Translations under genes and position numbers: made by a program
Assembly: GCF_002234675.1 (NCBI RefSeq)
Contig: NC_019867.2
Span: 32,120,614 to 32,184,613, forward strand
Reading direction: 5' to 3'
Length of the DNA stretch: 64,000 nt
Source: Oryzias latipes
Taxonomy: Eukaryota > Chordata > Actinopteri > Beloniformes > Adrianichthyidae
Shown here: in pieces, positions 56,765 to 64,000 of the stretch
Layout: each line of letters opens with the position of its first letter
How positions within the stretch are numbered: position 1 is the first letter of the stretch
The notes under the pieces: model-generated
Database searches by the model: none
Told to the model about the DNA's origin: nothing
What the model saw: only the letters and a program-made list of their open reading frames with translations

Positions 56765-58130
56765 GACATTATTAGTGCAAAGTAGAGCTGACACCTGTGC
56801 TCAGAGGGAGAGTGCCCACACCAAGACCCCGCCGAAGCGGCAGCAGTAGCCAGGGCCCCCCAACACTGGCATGGTATAGCAGATAGAGCAAATCTATCCG
56901 CCAGACCAGGGCTAGCAGGACCACCGCAGTCCCCCCCAACACCAAGGAGCAGGGAGGCACAGGAGCACGGAGAGTGGAGGTCCCATCCCAGCCAGGAGGA
57001 TAGGCCTCCGCCCCACCAGGGGGTCCAGCACGGGACTCCACCCCCAGAGAGCCCCCGCCAGCAACAGACGAGCAGCCCACCACCACCCCGGAGTTCTACG
57101 CATCCCCCCTCCTCAACCCAAGGCATGAGCCAGAGCCCGCCCAAGGGAGACCTGCCCCATGCTCATGGAAGCCACCCTCCCACCTGGCGAGAAGTCGGGA
57201 AGAGAACAAGGCAGGGGACCCCCACCTCCACCCATGAGGAGAACACCCAATTAAAGGTGAAGGTCCCTGAGGAGCATTTAACAAATGAGGCTCACCCACA
57301 GTTGGAATTTTGGAGGGGCCAACGCTCAAGGGCAATCACCAAAACCTGCACCACAGGGACACTGACCCCCCAGGCTCAGATGTGATGTGATCCCTGGCTT
57401 ATGATCCCACCAGAGCTCAGGGATCCCTCTCCCTGCATGGAGGAGGGTCAACCTGGTCCGAAAGCCAGCACCCAAGGGACATGGCCCCTGTTGCTGAGGG
57501 TCTGGTTCCCCAAACCAGGGATGGGGTAGGGGACAGATGATCTGAGGTCCCACCTTTCTTGTGTAAGGTATGTGATGTTTGCTTGTGTGTGTGTGTGTTG
57601 GAGTGTATATTGTTGAGGTGTCAGGGGTGTGGGTACTACAGGGTGCAGTTAAAATTAGCGGTTAGGGCACAGAGGACATCTCCTTATTGCTCACAGTGAT
57701 GTCCAAGCACCCCCCCCCCACCAAGGGTTCTACATGTCTATGGTGCAATTAAAACCAAGTGTGGAGGGGCCGAATTCAATGTGGCAATCATGGGAGGGGG
57801 GCTCCCCCCTGAAGTGCATTGCAGGCTGACCCCCACATCGCCCTAGTAAGTGGTTGTAAGAGGAAGGAGGGTAGGCTGGGGAAAGCTAACAGACTGACCC
57901 CGATTGTTGAGGCCACTGTCCCCCAGCCCACCGCGAAGAGGGGTCTGAGGGCAGGGATCCCAGTATAGCTTAGTCAGTTTGTTAGTTCAATTTAGTATTT
58001 TCCTATTAAACTCTATGTATTCATGATCCTTTTGAGTTCATGTTTCACTTTTTCAATTACCGATACAAAGCCCATCGAGACGAGTGTTGTTGTGAATTTG
58101 AGCTATACAAATAAAACTGAACTGAAATTG
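56765..58130 (+). repeat. Dispersed repeat family B, long copy
   Basis: A GC-rich, stop-interrupted segment in the longest C3-like intron. Parts recur in this window: 57700-57860 resembles 34330-34505, and 57950-58030 (GGGTCTGAGGGCAGGGATCC, TAGCTTAGTCAGTTTGTTAG) resembles 2300-2400. Its 3' end (GCTATACAAATAAAACTGAA) looks like a LINE/SINE tail. The class was not identified. Confidence 0.6.
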
Positions 58131-58134
58131 AATT

Positions 58135-58690
58135 CAAAGTCCACCACCGTCTGTCCTTCTGCATTCTTGTCCTGAACACCAAACTTCTCCATCACTCCTC
58201 AATCATCATTTTCTCCCCTTTGGTGACACTCTGGATCTCCTCATCCATCTCCTTCCAGAATTTCTCCTTTCTATCCTTGCGCACATCCTACCTGAGGGGA
58301 ATAACCACTGACGACATTCACCACCACACATTCATCTTCTGTATTCAGACTCAACACCTATCTGACCTTCTCTTCACCTCCAGAACATTCTCATCAGACG
58401 TCTCCGGGATCTCTCCTCATCTGATCTTCTTTCCATCCACTCCTTGATAAAATAGCTTAAAGCTGCTCTCAATCTATGAGCTTTCCTCTCTTTCCATCTG
58501 GTCTCTTGAGCCCATGGGAGACTTTTCTTCTTTCCATCATTTGGACCAACTCTTGATTTCCTGTCAAAGTCTCTTAATTCAAAGTGCCTACTCAAAGTAC
58601 TTCCCTCGGTTTAAAAAAAATATCTTTCTTTGTCCAATTCCACCAACCCTCTATAGGTCTACAGCACCAGTCACTGTTAAGCTGGGTCAT
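58135..58690 (-). mobile_element. RTE-type LINE endonuclease fragment
   Basis: Minus-strand frames read AQETRWKERKA, then LSLNTEDECVVVNVV and KEKFWKEMDEEIQSVTKGEK. They match in order the RTE endonuclease blocks (QETKWKG...LEIEGVMMNVVSGYAPQVG...EKEKFWEEMDE). Frames are broken. Confidence 0.7.
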
Positions 58691-59629
58691 GGCTGATCTG
58701 GTGTAAAAGCTCTGTTCATGATTGATTTGGCTTTGGTTTTACATCAGGCGCTTTTCCTGACTAAACACTTTGTATTTACCCAAACTTGAGACTGGCACAC
58801 CAATGCATTGGATTGTGCCCCCTCGTGAATGCAATGCCCACCCAAACAAAACATATTTAACTGTTTCCTGTCCACACATTCACCAAGCTTTTTATTTTGA
58901 TGAGAAAATATTTAGTCTTTAGTCAACAGAGAGGATTTTCTGTCATTTACAGTTTGTGACCTAATCTGTAATTAAACAGAAACTGGATTCTCTGTCTGGA
59001 TGCCACACAAGCTCACCTTGGCCTGGACCAGAGCTAGAAGTGCATACGCAGTGGCTTCAAGCGTAAACAAGGTATTTCCAGGAACGGGCTAGTGGGACAA
59101 CTCTGTAAGACACGGACAAATCCCTTGTAGTGAATCTTCTCAAAATGCTTTTATTCTTGAAAACAGTCTAACATTATGAATAACTCTTTAAGGTTCTAAA
59201 TCTCTGCATTAAGTGCACTTTATTATGTACTTGTGGTCATTTCAATAGAGCAGTTGTGGGTGTTTCCATTTTATGACTGTGATGTCTGTTTGTCAAAACC
59301 TGGAGAAGCGACGTTATAGAGGATCTGGCGGTTCAGCTTTCCCTCATTGGCCAGGGCGTACGATGTCATTGCAACAGCAGAAGGGCTTGTGAGGCCAGGC
59401 AGTTGATTCTCCAGGTAGACGACTGCTTTATTGATGCTGCTTGGGAGCCTCTGAACAAAACAGATCCAAGCTGTGGGTCACCTGTGTGCCCCATACAAAT
59501 GTATGTGCCTGCAGACAGCCTGTATGCACCCACAAGGCCTGTCATGACTAAGGCATTAGAAAATAAACGTATATTTATTAGCATGTTTGTTTTAAAGTCA
59601 CTGCAGGGGTTTGCGCCCTTACATTTATG

Positions 59630-59850
59630 TAAGGTCATTGCCATGGTGCAGAGGTAGACTGATCGACCTCTGATTGCTAGACAGCCAGTTTGGTTCCCGC
59701 TCTGCATGCCAATGTGTCCTTGGGCAAAACGCAGACCCCTACATTGCTCCTGGTTTTTATGGTTTATAGGTTTATAGTGTTGGTCAGTGGAGCTGCCATC
59801 AGTTAGTGAATGTGTGTGCATGGGTGAATGGGACTATAAAGCACTTTGGG
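59630..59850 (+). mobile_element. tRNA-derived SINE in C3-like intron
   Basis: A degenerate tRNA-like head (ATGGTGCAGAGGTAGACTGA, then AGTTTGGTTCCCGCTCTGC) is followed by the body GTCCTTGGGCAAAACGCAGA and a tail GGTGAATGGGACTATAAAGC. The order is that of a widespread fish SINE. Confidence 0.7.
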
Positions 59851-60499
59851 GCTTCTTCACCATTTATTAATTGGGTGTTTCTTTGAATTTGTGGTTAATA
59901 ATCTATAATTTTCTAATGCTTTTCTATTTTGATGAAGGCCTAAAACACTTTCCAGTCACATGAACACACATTTTCATACACCACCAAGAGCAATGTGAGA
60001 TTCAATGTCTTGTTGAAGTACACATAGACACGTTGGCAGGGAAGATAGAAACCAAAGCTCTTTTAATCAAAGGCTGACCACTACATCTCTGCACCACAGC
60101 CACTCTGAATTTGTGTCAAAATAGAAATATTGTTAATTTAACTTTATTAGTTATTTTTTGGTCTTTTGGACTAGAGAGGACATTTTTTTTCTGACTTTAT
60201 TTTGTCCCACGGCTTGAACAATTATAATAAATGGAGCTTTATGGATTTTTAGGATTTGTATTTTAATACCCTGGTATATTAGAACCACTGTTCTTGATCA
60301 GGGTAGAATAAATCGTGTTTTTGTTCATGTACGCCACTAGAATAAACAGTAACTTCATATTGTGTCAAAAGAAAGTAAAAACATAAAATATTGTGTAAAA
60401 ATAACATAATAATAAAGATACTCACATGGATAATATTAGAGCAGACGGGGCGCGACTCCTGCATAGCAATGAGGCAGAACGACGTCAAGGAGTCTGAGT

Positions 60500-62110
60500 G
60501 AGCAACAATCAGGGAGTTAGACAGAAACATGCACTGTCAGCAGGTGATGTGACTGTAATTATGAAGACATATTTGTACAATGAAAACAAAAAACACAGTT
60601 TTAAAATCAAAATTTACCAAATTAGAAATAAAAATGTGGTTTTAAAAAACAACTGATTTCAGTAGTGTTGCCTCAGATCTCACTGAACTTAACTAAAGTG
60701 CCATCAAACCGGCCAAGCCCCGACATAAGGATTCATGCTAATGGTCTGGATTCCACCCAATCAAATGCCTTATATAACTAAAACCACCAATGAAACTCAG
60801 GCTCTCCCTTTGAGTCAAATCATTGGGAGTCCCACTCATTTCCAAAGAATGCAACAAGTTCATGGTAGGTTTTTTGTTTTTACAAAGAACAAAGTAAAAT
60901 ATCATAGTTTTACTCTGATTACATTGCATAATTTATTTAACTAATTAACTCAACAATTAACTTATATAGTGATATATGACATTATTTTCTCATTTGCTAA
61001 AGAAAAGCGAATAAAGCTTTAGGACATGTCTTCATAAGTGGAACCACACAGCGCACCACGATCACATGAAAGTTGTACCAAGAACCACCTCCAGTTAGCC
61101 TCTCTGGATTTGTGTTTGTTATTTTTTCAGTTTCCAAGCTGCCCTCTATTTTCCTTTTTTGCCATTTTCACTTTTTTTCAACTGTAGTCGTTTTACAAAC
61201 GGAAGGAGGCAACGCAACATTGCAGTTCTGATTCCTACGTTGTCTCTGAAGTCAAACATAAAGCCTCGTGACCCCGAAAGGGACAAAACGGGTTAAGAAG
61301 ATTAATGAATGAATTAAAACGTTGTTTTAATAACTTTGACATCTAAAGCTTGACATCTTCTGCTGGATAGTGACATTTTGAGGCTCTGGCTGTCTCCTCT
61401 CAGGCCTTTGTGAGCCATTTGGAGCCATCTTGTGAAGCAACAAGCTGATTAGATTTGTTACCCATTCCACTGCAACAAAAGCCTTGATGTTTGAGTAATA
61501 AAATGAATTCTTAATAATTAACAATGACTGTAAAAAAAAAATCTGGCATTAGCTTTAGCATCATTTTAAATGAGGCTAAAAGGATTTGTCACTGAACTTT
61601 TGTTCTCGTTTTGTTATCTCCATGATTTTCAACAATTTTTCTCTCTAAAAGTCAGAAAAATCTTCATGAGAATTGTTCTTGGCTAGCTTGATTAGACTTT
61701 TTCTGATTTTAGAGTACTGTAAACGTAAGATAGTGTTAGTGATTGATCGTACCTTGTTAATTGGAACGATACTTAATCAGCACTGAACCCTTATGTTGGT
61801 TGGTCAGCCGGTTTGGTGAGAGGCCCTGGCTGCAGTGTGCAGACCAATGCGCGCTTCAATGTGGGCTGGGTTAAATGCACACTGTTTGCGATTCTTCATC
61901 GCAGTAAAGGTTGGCATTCAAAAATACCAAGTGTCTCAGCTTTGTGAAGCTGATCTGGTTTCATCTATAAGTAATGATCTGCTCTGTTTAGGAAAAGAGT
62001 CAGTCCTCAGGTGCAGGTTGGCTGTGGAACTGGTTTTAGATGAACCTAAATCTAGATGAGTCTAAATTCTCCTCTCGTATTTTCAATTAAATGGTAAATG
62101 ACGTATACTT
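60500..62110. other. No gene or C3 exon recognised
   Basis: The next upstream C3-like exons (the QKPDG...EDAPVIH segment and the thioester site) were looked for on the minus strand and not seen. AT-rich sequence without recognised repeats. Confidence 0.5.
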
Positions 62111-62114
62111 AACA

Positions 62115-62656
62115 TTAATTGTCTAAGCCCCAAGCTCCAATTGGTCCAGAACTCAGTGGCCCGCACCATCTCCAGAACCCCTTCCTTCAGTCATATCACC
62201 GCGGTTCTCCACCAGCTGCACTGAACCTCCAGAATCAGATTCAAACTCCTCCTGTTCACCTTTAAGGCCCTTCCATAACCTGGCTCTTCCTTATCTCTCC
62301 CACCTCCTCCATATTAAAACCCCGTCTCGTTCTCTTCGGTCCTCCTCGTCTGTTCAGCTCTCTGTCCCTCCGGCCCGCCTCGTCGCCATGGGAAGTCGAG
62401 CCTTCAGCTGCTCGGCTCCCAAACTTTGGAATTTCCTCCCTCCTGACCTCCGGAACATAGACATTTTTACAAACTTTTAGATCTAAACTCAAAACCCACC
62501 TGTTTATTTCTGCCTTCCCATCCAGATTCACTTTTGATTTTTGTCTTTTTATATTTATTGTGCTTTTACTGCAGTGACTTTATTTTAACCTTTGTAAAGT
62601 GTCCTTGGGTTTTGTGAAAGGCGCTTTAAAGAAATGGATTATTATTATTATTATTA
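62115..62656 (+). mobile_element. L2/CR1-type LINE 3' fragment
   Basis: The plus frame reads SVARTISRTPSFSHITAVLH, then RIRFKLLLFTFKAL and SLQLLGSQTL, with breaks. This is the C-terminus of an L2-like reverse transcriptase. The 3' UTR (GGCGCTTTAAAGAAATGGAT) and an (ATT)n tail follow. Confidence 0.85.
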
Positions 62657-62830
62657 CCTGTATGGCACTTTTCTACCTTCCTCAAAGGCCCAAAGCGCTT
62701 TACAGTAACAGTCCCTTTCACACATTGGTGGCAGCTCAGCTGGCGCCAACCTTCCACCAGAGGCAAAGGTGTGGTTCAGCGCCTTGCCCAAGGACACTTT
62801 GACATTTGGCCAAGGAGGGAATCGAACCTG
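62657..62830 (-). repeat. SINE-like repeat with tRNA-like B box
   Basis: Contains CAAAGCGCTTTACA, GCCTTGCCCAAGGACACTTT and GGAGGGAATCGAACCTGCAG; the last reads as a B-box (GGTTCGATTCC) on the minus strand. Starts directly at the end of the L2 tail. Confidence 0.55.
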
Positions 62831-62996
62831 CAGTATTCCTATCAGGGGTTGATTAAAGTGAAGTGGTTCTGGATTTTGCTTCTCTTTCCAGTGTTACTCA
62901 TTTTCTGTAGGTTTTTATGATGAGGTTGTGTCTTCTTGTAGCACCTGTAGACTGCAGTCAATGGTAGCACCTAGCTCTCTGTTACTCTGAGCTTTC

Positions 62997-63544
62997 TGTC
63001 ATGGTGCCTCTGTCAGTTCTCCTCCCCCTCCCCTCTCTGCTTGGCCACTGATTCATCCCACCTGCATCCACTCATCTCATCATGCCGCCAGACCTTCATA
63101 AGGAGCTCCAGGACCAGTATCCATCGCCAGTTCGTTGCCCCTGATGGTGCTTAGTCTGGTCTTCTTAGTTTCATGCTCTGTGCTTTTTCTCGCCTCACGA
63201 ACCTTTGCCTTGTCTTCAGGATCACCAAACCCAGCAGTGGACGCCAGAATCTCCGACTACCCAAGCAGTACATCACGGAACCAACCTACCTCACCACACC
63301 ACGAAGCTTCGCCGAACCTCCAATCATGTCACAAGCCATAGCTGAATCTCAAGCCAAGTCACGAGCCGACACCGAATCTCCAGCCACGTCACGAGCCAAC
63401 GCCGAATCTTCAACCTCGCCGCCTTTTGGTTACGCCTCAACCCTAACCACCTCGGAGAAAATAAAAACTCCTTACGACTACTCATCTGTTGTCTTCCTTC
63501 TGGGTTCCAGCATCTGGGTCTGTCTAGCCTAGCAAGTCATGACG
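62997..63544 (+). mobile_element. Solo LTR, about 548 bp
   Basis: Begins TGTCATGG and ends TCATGACG, a short inverted repeat in which the usual final CA has become CG. The 5-bp sequence CTTTC directly precedes (62992-62996) and follows (63545-63549) it, a target duplication of the size made by gypsy-type integrases. An AATAAA lies inside near 63460. No internal retrotransposon coding region or second LTR is present. The open frame of 119 codons in it has no recognised family. Confidence 0.75.
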
Positions 63545-63549
63545 CTTTC

Positions 63550-64000
63550 AGTAACCCCCTCCAGCACAAACACGTATTGACTAAGAGTCTGGTGATACGA
63601 TACGTATCCCGATATTGTACTGGAACACGTTTTCTTTTTAATAGTATGACTTAAAAGAAATTCTACCTGAATTTCAATACGTCTTCCATTGTAATGAAAT
63701 GTAAAATTCAGTTTATTTAATGATCACAATGTTAACCACTGCAGCTGTATCTCAAATATAAGTTGCTTTTACCCAAACAGATTCACAGTGCTTTTATTTT
63801 GGTAACTTAAAATATAGAAAGGGATCAATCAACATTGTCTGATTTCCACAACAAATTATTTTTATGAATTAGAAAAAAATGGAATTGAATGCACCTTAAC
63901 CAATAAGTTTCTAAAAGTATGATTGAGGAAATAAAATGCTGTTTATTTTCAATGTTAATGATTAATGAAGTTTTTAAAAAGAACAGGCACCTTATGATAG
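63550..64000. other. AT-rich DNA to window end, nothing recognised
   Basis: No exon or clear repeat. Upstream exons of the C3-like gene, if they exist, should lie beyond this edge. Confidence 0.5.

Larger units (their letters stand above)
46882..60493 (-). pseudogene. Complement C3-like gene, 3' part, with disabling lesions
   Basis: Sixteen exons in transcript order: 60493-60426, 59450-59300, 59102-59017, 56439-56362, 56264-56115, 56042-55983, 55522-55441, 55360-about 55312, 55241-55151, 55072-54983, 54903-54801, 54714-54652, 53102-53023, 52932-52849, 47271-47127, 47023-46882. They cover the C-terminal half of the thioester domain (VAMTSYALANEGKL, LEATAYALLALVQAK), CUB/MG8 (ATMSILDIGLL, GSLIIYLER, LQPAAVSVYEYY) and the C345C domain (ISYPHCRKALSL, TWIEYWPTVEECQ), ending in TAG. 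C3 is the central, secreted complement protein; the match is to teleost C3 rather than C4 or C5. Lesions: a TAG stop (plus-strand 59089-59091) where relatives have Trp in LSHW; no GT donor in the needed phase after 55312; and the small exon expected near 53190-53150 (NENWTCAG) has no intact splice sites. The thioester-site exons and everything 5' were not found and may lie beyond the window. A sequence error cannot be excluded for any single lesion. Confidence 0.85.

Noticed and set aside
56752-57553. Several overlapping Gly/Trp/Pro-rich open frames on both strands
   Set aside because: They lie in a GC-rich dispersed repeat with relatives elsewhere in the window; no family motif.
46882-60493. 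Assignment to complement C5 or C4
   Set aside because: The thioester-domain and C345C segments match teleost C3 motifs (for example LANEGKL, LQPAAVSVYEYY, TWIEYWPT) much better than what I know of C5 or C4.
63135-63532. Host protein of 119 codons near the window end
   Set aside because: It lies wholly inside the solo LTR and has no recognised domain.

Overview
This is vertebrate genomic DNA, almost certainly from a ray-finned (teleost) fish. Genes are split by GT-AG introns, many only 70-500 bp. The protein-coding exons match teleost versions of slc25a25, zdhhc12, pkn3, set and complement C3. The intergenic DNA is full of typical fish repeats: L2, Rex3-like and RTE LINEs, Tc1, hAT and piggyBac-type elements, tRNA-derived SINEs, a gypsy fragment and a solo LTR. 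A percomorph is likely; the species cannot be fixed by reading alone. All exon models were built by hand from splice signals, reading phase and remembered family sequence, not by alignment software.

Layout. 1-3.5 kb: non-coding DNA with a CRE/CCAAT cluster and a 103-bp inverted repeat. 3.6-8.5 kb (+): slc25a25, ten exons, 470 aa. 9.3-11.4 kb: LINE and gypsy remnants, with a minisatellite inside the gypsy integrase. 12.0-16.8 kb (+): zdhhc12, five exons, 266 aa. 17.6-19.6 kb: Tc1 and hAT remnants. 20.7-35.5 kb (-): pkn3, nineteen exons covering HR1b to the C-terminus; the expected first HR1 exons are not found. Its introns hold a 1.2-kb ATCC array and a 4.9-kb satellite with a 10-bp unit. 38.0-40.9 kb (+): set, eight exons, 272 aa, with a CpG-rich 5' end. 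40.8-41.7 kb (-): a two-exon gene for a small, probably secreted CULT-domain protein, convergent with set. 42-46.5 kb: transposon-rich. 46.8-60.5 kb (-): the 3' part of a complement C3-like gene, whose introns are filled with LINEs and other repeats; it carries an in-frame stop and damaged splice sites. 60.5-64 kb: repeats, including a solo LTR with a 5-bp target duplication.

slc25a25, zdhhc12, pkn3 and set are all neighbours in human 9q34.11, so the first 41 kb is a conserved block, but set is inverted relative to pkn3 compared with the human order as I recall it. The genes do not form one pathway: an ATP-Mg/Pi mitochondrial carrier, a palmitoyltransferase, a Rho-effector kinase, a histone chaperone/PP2A inhibitor, a CULT protein and a decaying complement gene simply sit together. 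The most unusual items are the CULT-only protein with its full tryptophan cage, the C3-like gene under decay, the nested satellite in pkn3, the perfect 32-bp hairpin in slc25a25 intron 1, and the minisatellite that arose inside a gypsy integrase.
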